From Erinaceus europaeus (lineage: Eukaryota > Chordata > Mammalia > Eulipotyphla > Erinaceidae), in the NCBI RefSeq assembly GCF_950295315.1, contig NC_080166.1:102827693-102891692 (forward strand): 64,000 nt of DNA, in the 5' to 3' direction. The notes under the pieces were generated by a model. It did no database searches and was not told where the DNA came from. It was given only the letters and a program-made list of their open reading frames with translations. Each line of letters starts with the position of its first letter. The stretch's first letter is position 1. The translations under genes were made by a program, and so were the position numbers. This document shows positions 45,900 through 57,390 of this stretch, in pieces.

Positions 45900-48800
45900 T
45901 GCCGCCACCACCACCCCGCCTTTTAAGGTCCTATCTTCTTTTCCAAGTTACACATACACATATTACTACATCCAAAGGTCCCTTTCTTTTTCCTCTTTTC
46001 TGTCTGGTTCCTGATGGAGTTGTAGTTCAGAGCTCTCTAGTCATCTTCCCTCTGCGAGTATGGATCAAAATTATCTTTGGTGTGCAGAAAGTAGAAGTTC
46101 TGGTTTCTGTAATTGCTTATCAGCTGGAGATGGCCTTCAGCAGTTTCATTCATACCCCCAGCCTTTTTCCTATTTTTTAAATGTTTTATTTATAAAAAAA
46201 AAAAAAAGAAAAGAAACATTGACGAAACCATATACAGCTTTGCACAATTCCCACCACCAGAACTCTTTATCCTGGCCCCTCCCTTGATAGCTTTCATATT
46301 CTTTAACCTTCTGGGAGTATGGATCCAAGGTCATTGTGGGATACAGAAGGTAGAAGGTCTGGCTACTGTAACTGTTTCCCTGCTGAACATGGGCATTGAC
46401 AGGTCGATCCATACTCCTACCCTGCCTATCTCTTTCTCTAGTGGGGAAGGGTTCTGGGGAAGTGGAGCTCCAGGACGCACTGATGGGATTGTGTGTCCAG
46501 GGAAGTCTGGTAGGCATCATGCTAGCATCTGGAACCTGGTGGTTGACAAGATATTTAGCATATAAAGCCAAACAAATTGTTGATCAACCATGGACCTAAG
46601 GGCTGGAATAGTGCAGATGAAGAGTTGGGGGGTCCTCCATTTGTAGACAGCTGGTAGGCATATTTTAGTTATATTCCAAAAGGCCTGTGGCTATACTAGT
46701 TTTTTTTTTTTTTTCCTTTTTCTTTTTGCCCCTGATATCTTTTTAGAACCTGAAATCTGATATGCCAGTGGATCCAAGTTATTTTCTGGGGAGATGATGT
46801 CATGGCTGGCTGAAAAAAGGACCAGAAAGCTGAATCAGGGAAGAGAGCAGCTCCCTAATATGGGAAGGGGGTATAAATATTACGGTAAATCCCATCAATT
46901 TGATGTGATCTGTGGCCCATAATTAGCTTAGGAGCCTGTGTGACCTCTACATCCCTCTGGATCTGATCTCACATTTTGTGGTCATGAGTATTAACATTCC
47001 ATGTTGCCCCAGTATCAACCATCTTCCTGATGTGTAGCATAGAGTATGTTGTCCATCCTCCCTTCATTCTCTACCATTGTTGATCCAGGTTGAGGGCAAG
47101 GTCCTATGGGGGCCCACAAAGGGGTCTATTTTGTTGTTCCTGTTAGAAATGACCGGTAACAACGGAGAGAGGGATTTATTTGAGGTCTAGGCCCATCACG
47201 TCTGTTTGGGAATCTCAGGACTCTCCGATTAGGGCCCCAGCTGGTGGAATGGCCTGATAGTGACTAAAGAGTCATCCTTAAAGTATGCCAGTCTCTTGCT
47301 CTTATTCAGCTTTTGCAGTCCTTGCTTTGCTAAGGTTAGCTTTGGAGTGAGTGAGAGAACTGTAATAGGAAGTAGGTGAGGAGGGTATCTAAGTCTAAGT
47401 GAACACTATTTCATTATGAACTTGATACTGAGTCACTATAGACTATTGTATATTTTTGCTTTCAGGTATATATTTTGCCCTAATTTATGGATACATGTGA
47501 ACATATGCTGTATCTTATGGGACCTGGTCTACATCTAGGTTTTGGGACTTTGTTAGGAAGTGAACCTCCTGGAATGGAATTAGAGAATACCATAAATGGA
47601 AAGGTCTAACCGGAGTAATGAATGTGAAGGGTTGACATTTCATGCCTGACTTCTCTGGACACAGTCTGAAGTGAAGCATGCTGAGGTGGCACTCGTTGGA
47701 TTGATTAGGTTGGGATTTTCAGATGCAGTATCATTTGGTATGGATTGAGAGAAGCATGCAGGAAAGTGAGCCCCACCCCAGAGGCTCCAGGAGTGGGAGA
47801 AATATAGACTTTATAAAGGAAGCAGAATGTTCCTGCTGTCTTAGGGTTTAAGAAGACAATAGATAGTTATTGCTATAATCACATTGTTTGGCAATTGGGT
47901 TAATGTTGAAAAATCCCTTTGTTAGGATTTGCTGTATCATACACACCATCACCATAATTTATGTCCTTTGACATTATTTGTATATAGCTATACCACTAGT
48001 TGCTTCTGTTCTCCCTGGACTAAGCTTTTAAGAGAGTCAACATATCAAAGACTCAGCCTATGTATTCAAAAGACTCAGTCTATGCTTTAAAAAGTTTGAG
48101 ACATACAATCAAATTTCCCCCTCTCGTATTACTTAAATAATGATTTATATGACTACAAACTGATAGGAGTGTACATAAACACCATTCCTGCCACCAAAAG
48201 ACTGTGTCCCATTCCATCCCCTCCCCTCTCTCCCCCACCCTGCTCCATGAAGCTGAACATCCCCCCAGGGTTTTTACTTTGGTGTCCTACTATAAATTTA
48301 GTCAGATCCTACTTTGAGTTTCCCTTTCTGTTATTCTTTCTCAACCTTTGTTTATGAATGGGATCATCCCATACTTGTCTTTATCTTTTGACTTAGCTCA
48401 CTTAACATAATTCCTTCTAGCTCCATCCAAGATGGCTCAAAAGAGGTGAGTTCTTTGTTCTTAGTAGCTGTGACCCCCAGCATTTTTCTATCTTTCCCGA
48501 GTGGGGGAGAAGTCTGGGGGATCTGAGGATCTGGGACACATTGGTGAGTTCATATGCCCTGGGAAGTCAGGATGGAATCATGCTAGTTTTTGCAATGTGG
48601 TGGTTGAAAGGTGGCAACATATGAAGCGGGAGAAAATTATGAATGAACAGGAAACAAAAAGTAGGAGTAGAGCAGATAAGAATAGGGATCATAGGGTTGA
48701 AAGAAACTAGGACATCCATTTTGTGTTCCTTGGGGCACACAACTATCAGTTTTTTCTTGAGTTTTATAGCTAACATGGATTTGGATAAATATGTTGTCTG

Positions 48801-49440
48801 AGAAGATGGTGTCATAGTAGAGAAAAGGGCTAGACTGTTGGATTAAGATAGAGAGTAGCTCTTATCTTGAAAAAAAATTTATGAATAAAATGAACTGTGT
48901 ACCCTCTCCACCAGACCCAAGCCCCATATTTATTTAATTATTATTTATATTTATATTAAGCACAAGAGCCTGTGTAGTCTCTGAGTCCCTAATAGTTTGA
49001 GATCATAGTTCATGGCCACAGCTGGGAACATTACAGGCTACAGTTTCAGGGCCAGTCTTCCTGGAGTGGCAGGGCAAGATGACCCAGCCTCCTTTCAGAG
49101 ACTGAGGCAGTCCCTACCATTCCTGCTTTATGGTAAGGGCAAGACCAGAAAGAAGGCTTATGATGATGTTCCTTATGGAACTGACCAGTGATAGTAGGAG
49201 AAAAGGATCCATTAGACATCTAGGCCCATCATATTTGTGTGGGAATCCAAGGATTTCCTGACTAGGGCCCCAGTTGATGGGTGGTATTGACCAAAAAGGC
49301 CATTATTAAGTATGTCAGTCTGTTGCCCTTATCCAACTTTTGTCGTCCTCTCTTTATCTGATGACCTTAGACTTTCACCCAGTTGTTTAAGCTTGAGTGT
49401 CATTTGCTGTTCCCAACCAGAATTAGGTTTTTGGGCAAAG
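45900..49440 (-). mobile_element. Older L1 3' UTR, split by a younger L1
   Basis: Left part 45900-46173 (TGATGGAGTTGTAGTTCAG, GTATGGATCAAAATTATC). The right part resumes at 48473 (CTATCTTTCCCGAGTGG, CATGCTAGTTTTTGCAATG, TAGGCCCATCATATTTGTG) to about 49440. Same older lineage as 22395 and 39585. Confidence 0.8.
46174..48472 (-). mobile_element. L1 3' part (ORF2 end plus UTR) nested in older L1
   Basis: Terminus at ATAAAAAAAAAAAAAAGAAA / ACATTGACGAAACCATATAC, UTR blocks to about 48000, then AGGAGTGTACATAAACACCA and the start of the ORF2 end region at 48380-48470 (CTCCATCCAAGATGGCTC). Near-matching flanks ACCCCCAGCCTTTTTCCTAT (46154-46173) and ACCCCCAGCATTTTTCTAT (48473-48491) mark the insertion. 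Confidence 0.9.
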
Positions 49441-49659
49441 GCCCAAAGAAGACTTAGATTGCCAAGCTAATTTGGTCCAAGTCCAGTTGATTAGAGAATT
49501 TATGATGCCTTCTTTAAGCACTTCTACTAGGCTTCCTGGCTTATTAGATCTAAGTCTAATCGCAAAGGTACTGGTGTACATTAGTGTACGGGCTACAAGT
49601 GTACTTGTATCCATAATCAAGGGGGCAGTTATATAACACAAAGTAAAAGTATAGGGTTT

Positions 49660-49980
49660 TTTTTTTTGCCTCCAGGGTTTTTCTAGGGCTTGCCTACACT
49701 TGGAATACACTGCTCTTGGTGGCTATCTTTTTTTTTTTTTTTTGATTGTTGTTGTTGCTATTATTGCTGTTGTTGCTGTTGGATTAGAGAGAGAAAAATT
49801 GAGAAAGCAGGAGGAAACAGAGAGGGGGAGAGAATGACAGACACCTGCAGACTTGCTTCACTGCTTGCAAAGTGACCCCTTCACAGGTAGGGAACTGGGG
49901 GCTCAAACCGGGATCCTTGCTCTGGTCCTTGCTCTTCTTACTATGTGTGCTTAACCCAGTGCACTTCTGTCTGGCCCTAA
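49660..49980 (-). mobile_element. ERI-type SINE with 3' extension (minus)
   Basis: TTTTTGCCTCCAGGGTTTTT..ACACTGCTCTTGGTGGC extension, GTTGGATTAGAGAGAG body, CTGCAGACTTGCTTCACTGC, GGGCTCAAACCGGGATCC B box, head ending CACTTCTGTCTGGCCC. Confidence 0.9.
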
Positions 49981-51402
49981 ACACATCATTTTTTTTTTTT
50001 TTGTAGAGAAAAGGAAAAGAGATTAAAAATCAGTAGAATTTTGTAAATGAGACTTTTTTCCTTTATTTCCCCAAAAGGGGTCCACATGGCATTGATGGCT
50101 GGTGGGAGTGGGTGGGTGGGGTGTTCCATTTGTGGGTGGGGTATTCCTTTTGTAAATTAAAGAAGGACTTTCCTAATTTCCAGACTCTTGATGCTCTATA
50201 ACTAAAGGATTCCTCAACTTCTTTGTAATAGGAACTCAATTAGGTGGTGCCAATTTTTAATTCCAGATGAACAGTATATCTCATCTCCAAGAGGAAAAGT
50301 GTTGATAAATTTAGGAGAATTTGGGACAAGCTTCTATTGGGAACTTGTGTCCTTGTTGCTATAGAAGCCTGGATGATGTCCGTGTAACATTGTCCAATAA
50401 TTCTGACCATTAGACTGTGCTGACAGTTGCTAGTGACACTGAAGCCACTCCTGTCACTGGTTGAGTTACTTCTAGAACCTTCACTAACCAGATACAGACA
50501 GGTTTGTTTTTTGGTCTGTTGGGTGAGTGAGCAGAGATATCCTGAAAATTTAATGAAGCATTGTTGAGGCTTGAAAAACTCTTTATATCTATGAAAATGA
50601 AACCTAGAAATTCTCATTTAGCTGTATTTAAATTTGAGCTTTGTTTGAGATGTACTACTTAACCTCATTATAATTCAGTTTGCTCATTTCTATTTCAGCA
50701 ACTTCTTGGACAAAGAGTATCATTTTAATAATACAATTAAAGTGCTTGCAATTTTTGCAATGTATATGCTCAATGGGTGTTAGCTAAATCAAACAACCAA
50801 AACAAACAAACAAACAAACAAAAAACTCTGATGTCTATTTACATATTATCTGGGGTGAAATTCTGTTCTAACTCAGTTGTTCTGGAACCAGATGGAAGGA
50901 ATGTGCAGCAGCTTGTAAGGAGGAGATAGGAAAAATTATCACAAGTTAGCTGTCTTATAGGAAGGCCAAGTCTTGGACTAAACTGATGGGGGGGAAGGAG
51001 TACAGAGATGGGGGTGTGGATTCATCTAGTTTATTAAATATCATTCATCAAATAACCTAAAGGGAAATGTAGTCACACAATTAAAAAAGTATATAATGTG
51101 CTTAAAAATATGTATTGAAGCAGCTGTCTCCTGTCCTTGCACAAGAGTTATGGAACCTACATCACCTGGACTTTCTCTTCTGTTCCAATGACTTATATGT
51201 CTTATTTCAACTTCACACTTTCTTGATTATAGTCACCTAATTTTAACTTTCTTAAGATATAAAAATGCAAAAAATGCATAGAATGCATAGTAAGTTCTCC
51301 ATCCAACTTGTTATATTTAAAAACATACACATTGCAGAACACCACTCATCATCCCCTTAAATTACATACTTCCCTTGGGCCTGCCTGCATAAATGTATAG
51401 AA
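49981..51402. other. Intergenic, with an unexplained 125-codon minus frame
   Basis: The minus frame 50617-50240 (125 residues, Ser/Thr/Gln-rich) has no stop codon but no domain I recognise and no promoter or splice support. It may be decayed repeat. An (AAAC)n run lies at 50796-50822. Confidence 0.3.
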
Positions 51403-51414
51403 TCATGTAGCAGT
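51403..51414. repeat. Target-site duplication, left copy
   Basis: TCATGTAGCAGT, identical to 51713-51724 on the other side of the annexin A2 fragment and its repeat tract. Confidence 0.92.
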
Positions 51415-51571
51415 GGCATATGGGTCAGAGAAAGCACACGCCAACTTTGATGCTGAGAGGGATGCTCTGAACATTGAGACGGCCATCAAGACCAAAGGTG
51501 TGGATGAGGGCATCATCGCCAATATATTGACCAACTGCAGCAATGAGCAGAGACAGGATATTGTGGAAGAA
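51415..51571 (+). pseudogene. ANXA2P: Annexin A2 retropseudogene fragment
   Basis: The frame from about 51417 reads [19 protein letters not shown] then [20 protein letters not shown]. It matches annexin A2 from about residue 23 to about 70, the N-terminal tail border and first annexin repeat (known family sequence, recalled). Only about 150 bp of cDNA is present: no start codon region and no later repeats. The fragment breaks at GACAGGATATTG and runs into GGAGAA repeats. It is intronless and bounded by a perfect 12-bp duplication, so it arrived by retrotransposition. Not a functional gene. Confidence 0.92.
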
Positions 51572-51712
<141 letters not shown>

Positions 51713-51724
51713 TCATGTAGCAGT

Positions 51725-52679
51725 AGTGAAAATTACTAGAGTACCCTATCCTACTACTAACACTGGTCAAGAAATTAATGTTTCCAGGTAACAGGAGAAA
51801 GTGATAAATAAACTAGAAACAAACTATAATTTATTTTTGCCATCAAATAATATTCATTTTATATACATTATATATATATTTTCTAACACTAGATGCATCA
51901 CACAGAACTTGAGAGAATCTGAATAGTAGGAATGCAATGTTTGTGAATCCTAGAGATTAAAATATAGCACTAGAAACAGATAATAAGAAAGTGAATTATT
52001 ATAATTACAAAAGCAGTAAGTGCTATGAAAGAATGAAATAACATGGTAGACAAAGCAAGAGTGTGAGAGGTACAAATTTGACTTGAATTAAGAAAAAAAA
52101 TCTTTTCTGAAATTATGGCATTAAGTTGAATAACAAAACTACAGAGATTGGGGAACATATTGTAAAGTAATATAAATAAATAAATAAAGGGTCTAGGCTG
52201 AATGCATCCTAGATTAATTTATAGAATGTGGATAAACCTGGACCTTCTAAATAGTAAGAAATGGTGAAATAAAATGCATTTGTGGATGCTGTCATTAAAA
52301 GTTTATTAGATTGTAGTAAATATTTTGGGCAAGTGTTTTTTTATGTAATACACCAGAAAATCTTTGGAAGAGTGTAACCAAGAAACTATATGTAATTACT
52401 TTTTTTTTATAATAATCCTCTGAGAGATCATTGGCATAAAACAGTACCAGTGTTTTCTGTGGTCTACTAGCTTGTAATCTGGTAAAAAGAAAGTTTGTAT
52501 TGCTTCCATGTTATCTGGGTCATCTTAAATGGGAGCTGGAAGATCCACTTTAAAGTTTTTTATATATGAATATAAATGAATGTTTATGGTTAACTGATGC
52601 TGGATCAGGGCACTTTTTCTTCTCTGTAAGGACTTCTAAATACTTCATGGGGTCTGCTTAATATCGAATTTTTTTATTC
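51725..52679. other. AT-rich intergenic DNA, nothing recognised
   Basis: No gene or young repeat. Confidence 0.4.
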
Positions 52680-52930
52680 ATTTGGAGTTTACTTTTGTAC
52701 AATTTGTAATAGTCCAAGCTTGGAAGCAACAACTCACATGCCTGACCACAAATGAGTGGCTAAGGAAGTTGTGGTACATACACACAATAGATACTACTCA
52801 GGTGTTTAAAATAATGAAGTCATTTCCTTTTTGTTGTCTTGGATGGACCCTGAAGGGATTATTTTATGTGAGATAAGTCAAAGGAAAAAAGATAGTTACC
52901 AATGATTTCATTTATAGGTGTAATTTTTTT
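52680..52930 (+). mobile_element. Ancient L1 ORF2 end (plus)
   Basis: CCAAGCTTGGAAGCAACAAC, AATGAGTGGCTAAGGAAGTTGTGG and GATACTACTCAGG follow the conserved order of L1 ORF2 C-terminal sequence. Decayed. Confidence 0.7.
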
Positions 52931-52934
52931 TTTT

Positions 52935-53060
52935 TGGGTGAAACAGACTGGAGGTGGTGTCTCAACTCTGTAAACTGCCAGGGTGTTACCAGCCACTTAT
53001 CTCTGGATTTGCTTCAATAAACGCTTGTCCACCCTGAAACATGATGGAGTCTAGTGTGAT
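52935..53060. mobile_element. Possible LTR or retroposon fragment
   Basis: CTGGATTTGCTTCAATAAACGCTTG contains an AATAAA in an LTR-like setting, bounded by T-runs. Too short to classify. Confidence 0.25.
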
Positions 53061-53084
53061 ACTCTTTTTTTTTTTTTTGAGGGG

Positions 53085-56047
53085 GGTTGTACTTTTTATT
53101 GTGGCTAACTCAACATTTTTTAAAAATACTTTATTGGGAAATTAATGTTTTACATTTGACAGTAAATACAATAGTTTATACATTCATAACATTTCCAAGT
53201 TTTCCATATAATAATACAACCCCCAGTAGGTCCTCCATCACCCTTTTTGGACCTGTATTCTCCCCTCCATACCACCCCAGATCTTTTACTTTGGTGCAAT
53301 AAGCCAATTCCAATTTACGTTTTACTTGTGTTTTCTCTCCTGATCTTATATTTCAACTTCTGCCTGAGAGTGAGATGACTCCACATTCATCCTTCTATTT
53401 CTGACTTATTTCACTTAACATGATTTTTTTCAAGCTCCATCCAAGATTGGCTGAAAACAGTGAAGTCACCATTTTGTATAGCTGAGTAGTATTCCACTGT
53501 GTATATATACCACAGCTTGCTCAGCCACTTATCTGTTGTTGGACACCTCTCATCTGTTGTTCCAGGTTTTGGCTACTACAAATGATGCTGCTAAGAACAG
53601 ATGTGGATACAGATCTTTTTGAATGGGTGTGTTGGGTTCCTTAGGATATATCTCCAGGAGAGGAATTGCAGGGTCATAGGGTAGGTCCATTTCTAGCCTT
53701 CTGAGAGTTCTCCAGACTGTTCTCCACAGAGGTTGGATCAATTTATTCCCACTAGCAGCATAGGAGGGTTCCTTTGTCCCCACAGCCTCTCCAGCATTTG
53801 CTGCTGTTACCTTTTCTGATGTATGATATCCTCACAGGAATGAAGTGATATATCATTGTTGTCTTTATGTGCATTTTTCTGACCATCAAAGACTTGGAAC
53901 ATTTTTCATGTGTTTCTCAGCCTTTTGCATTTCTTCTGTGGTGAATATTCTGTCCATGTCCTCCCCCCATTTTTGGATGGGGTTATTTGTTTTCTTGTGG
54001 TTAAGTTTGGCAAGCTCTTTATATATTTTGGTTATTAACCTCTTGACTGATATACGGCATGTAATGATCTTCTCCCATTCTGTGAGGGGTCTCTTGGATT
54101 GGGTAGTGGTTTCTTTTGCTGTGAAGAAGCTTTTTAATTTGATATAGTCCCATAGGTTTATGCTTACCTTAGTCTTCTTTGTAATAGGATTCGTTTCATT
54201 GAAGATGTTTTTTAAATTTATGCAGAAAAGTGTTCTGTCAATATTTTCCTCTAAGTATCTGATAGTTTGTGGTCTAACATCCACGTCTTTGATCCACTTG
54301 GAATTTACTTTTGTGTTTGGTGAAATATAGATGTTCAGTTTCATTCTTCTGCATGTTTCAACCCATTGTTTCCAACACCATTTGTTGAAGAGACTCTGCT
54401 TTCCCCATTTAATAATCTGGGCCCCTTTGTCAAAGATGAGATGTCCATAGGTGTGGGGGCTCACTTCTGGGCTCTCAATTCTATTCAACTGGTAACTGTG
54501 TCTATTAATGTTCCAGTACCAAGCAGTCTTGATGACAATGGCCCTATAATACAATTTGAGATCTGGGAGTGTGATGCCTCCAGTTTTGTTTTTTCTTCTC
54601 AAGATTGTTTTGGAAATTATAGGTCTTTTCTGGTTCCAGATAAATGTTTGTAACATTTGTTTTATTCTAAAAATGTGGTTGGGATCTAGATGTGGATAGC
54701 ATTAAATTTGTATATGACTCTGGGTAGTATATTCATTTTGATGATATTCTTTCAACCCATGAACATGAAATATCTTTCCACTTTTTTTGTCTTTTTCTAT
54801 ATCCTTGAGTAGTGACTCATAATTTTCAGTGTACAGGTCTTTAACTTCTTTGTTTAGGTTTATTCCTAGATATTTTATTGTTTTTGTTGCTATAGTAAAA
54901 GTAAAAGGAATTGATTTCTTCTAACTTAGTGTTTGCGTAGAGGAATGCCACTGAGTTTTGAATGTTAGTTTTGTAGCTTAACACCTTACTGTATTGCCTG
55001 ATGATTTCCAAAATTTTATTGCTGGATTCCTTAGGTTTTTCTATGTATACTATCATATCATCTTCAAATAAGGAGAGTTTGACTTCTTTTCCAATCTATA
55101 TTCCTTTATTTCATTGCTCCTGCCTGATAGCTATGGCAAGAACCTCTTACACTATGTTGAATAATAATGATGATGGTGGGCAGCCCTGTCTAGTACCTGA
55201 TCTGAGGGGAAATGCTTCCAGGTTTCACCATTGAGCATGATGTTGGCTGTAGGTTTGCTATATATGGACTCCACTATCTTCAGGAATTTTCCATCTATTT
55301 CCATTTTTGTGTGTTTTGATTATAAAGGGATTTTGTATTTTGTCAAAGGTTTTCTCTGCATCTATTGATATGACCATCTGGTTTTTGGTCTTGCTTTTAT
55401 TGATGTGATGGATCACATTGATTGATTTACATGTACTAAACCAACCTTGAGTGGGATAAACCCCACTTGGTCTGTATCTGGTTGGCTAGAATTTCATTCA
55501 ATATTTTAGCATCTATTCATCAGAGATACTGGTCTATAGTTTTCTTTTTGGTTGTGCTCATGTTTGCTTTTGGCATCAAAGTGATGTTGGCTTCATAGAA
55601 ACTAGAAGGCAGAATTCCAGTTTCTTCACTCTTCTGGAAGACTTTTAAAATTAGAGGTGTTAACTCTTCCTTGAAGATTTTGTAGAATTGGTTTGTAAAA
55701 CTGTCTTTTCCAGGACTTTTAATTTTGGGAAGGTTTTTGATAACTGTTTCAATTTTTTGGCTATGATGGACCTGTTCATATTATCTTGTTTCTCTTTATT
55801 TAATTTTGGAAGTCCATAGGTATCTAGGAAATGGTCCATTTCCTCCAGGTCCTCTAGCTTGGTGGCATATAGTTGTTCATAGATATATTGCATAATATGC
55901 TGAATTTCTGTGGTGTCTGTCTTGATATCTCCTCTTTCATTTATGATATCATTTATTTGGGTCTTCTCCCTTTTTTGCTTTGAGTCTGCTAAAGGTTTGC
56001 CAATTTTGTTCACTCTTTTGAAAAACCAACATTTACTTTCGTTGATC
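53085..56047 (-). mobile_element. Older L1 (ORF2 3' two-thirds plus 3' end), minus
   Basis: 3' terminus of the second lineage at 53130-53330 (CTTTATTGGGAAATTAATG..CCAAGTTTTCCATATAATA). ORF2 runs backwards from about 53550 to 56040 in broken frames: 53783-53550, 54656-53886 (256 codons, with MLQTFIWNQKRPIISKTIL, a typical ORF2 stretch), 55056-54841, 56013-55660. The FADD reverse-transcriptase motif position at 55068-55057 reads FEDD, so a catalytic-site neighbour is altered. It stops abruptly at 56047, where the next L1's poly(A) begins. Confidence 0.93.
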
Positions 56048-57390
56048 TTTTTTTTTTATTTAAGAAAGGATTAATGAACAAAATCATAAAGTAGGAGGGG
56101 TACAACTCCACACAATTCCCACCACCCAATCTCCATAACCCACCCCCTCCTCTGATAGCTTTCCCATTCTCTATCCCTCTGGGAGCATGGACCAGGGTCA
56201 TTGAGGGTTGCAGAAGGTAGAAGGTCTGGCTTCTGTAATTGCTTCCCCGCTGAACATGGGCGTTGACTGGTCGGTCCATACTCCCAGTCTGCCTCTCTCT
56301 TTCCCTAGTAAGGTGTGTCTCTAGGGAAGCTGAGCTCCAGGACACATTGGTGGGGTCTTCAATCCAGGGAACCCTGGCCAGCATCCTGATGGCATCTGGA
56401 ACCTGGTGACTGAAAAGAGAGTTAACATATGAAGCCAAACAAATTGTTGAGCAATCATGGACCCAAAGCTTGGAATAGTGGAGAGGAAGTGTTAGGGGGG
56501 TACTCACTGCAAACTCTAGTGTACTTCTGCTTTCAGGTATATATTTTGCAGTAGTTTATGGATACGTGTGAACATATGCTCTCTCTCACAGAAACTGGTG
56601 TATATCTAGGTAATGGGACTTTGTTAGAAAGTGAACCACCTGACATAAAATTAAAGTGTACTATAAAAGAAAAGGTCTCACCCGAGTAATGAAGCTGACG
56701 GGTTGTCATTCCACTCGTGAAGTCTCTGGACATAGTCTGAGGTGAAGCATGTTGAGGTGGCAATCGTTGCTTTGGTTAGGTTGTGATCGGCGGATGCAAT
56801 ATTATTTGGTATGGATTGGGAGAGGCATACGGGAAAGTGGGCCCTATCCAAGGGTTCCAGGACTGGGGGAAGTAGGGGCTCTATAGTGGAGATGTGAGGT
56901 TCCTGCTGTCTTAAGGTTCAAAAAGACAATCAATAGTTAATGTTATCATCATATTATTTAGTAATTGGGTTAACTTTGAAAAGTCCTTTTGTTGTGGTTT
57001 GCTGTACAGTATCCAGTATCTTGTATATAGCTGTGCTATTGGATGCTTCTACTCTACTTGGTCTAGGGTTTTGAGAGAGTCTGCATTTCAAATACACAGC
57101 CTATATATTAAAAAGATTCAGTTTGTGTTTTTAAAAACTTTGAGACATACAATTGATTTTCCCCCTCTCATATTAATCAACTAGTGATTTATATGTTTAC
57201 ATTTTGCTAGGAGTGTACATAAACACCATTCCCACCATGAAAAGATTGTGACCCATCCCTCCCACCCACTCCCACCCCCCACTGGCCCAGGAAGCTGCAT
57301 GTCTACCCCTCACCACAGGGTTTTTACTTTGGTGCCCTACTTACAATTTGATCAGGTCCTGCTTTTAGTTTCCCTTTCAGATATTCTTAG
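56048..57390 (-). other. Long L1 3' UTR (about 1.34 kb) with poly(A) end
   Basis: Begins after the ORF2 stop, runs through GGAGTGTACATAAACACCAT, GGTTGTGATCGGCGGATGC, GGTTGCAGAAGGTAGAAGG and CACACAATTCCCACCACCCA, and ends CCTTTCTTAAATAAAAAAAA on the minus strand. The frame 56507-56010 within it is not a gene. The G/C-biased purine strand is typical of L1 3' UTRs, but the length is unusual compared with the roughly 0.2-0.7 kb of human and mouse L1. Confidence 0.88.

Noticed and set aside
46113..46571. 150- and 133-codon frames on opposite strands
   Set aside because: Both lie in L1 3' UTR sequence and repeat at 32496-32877 and 56010-56507.
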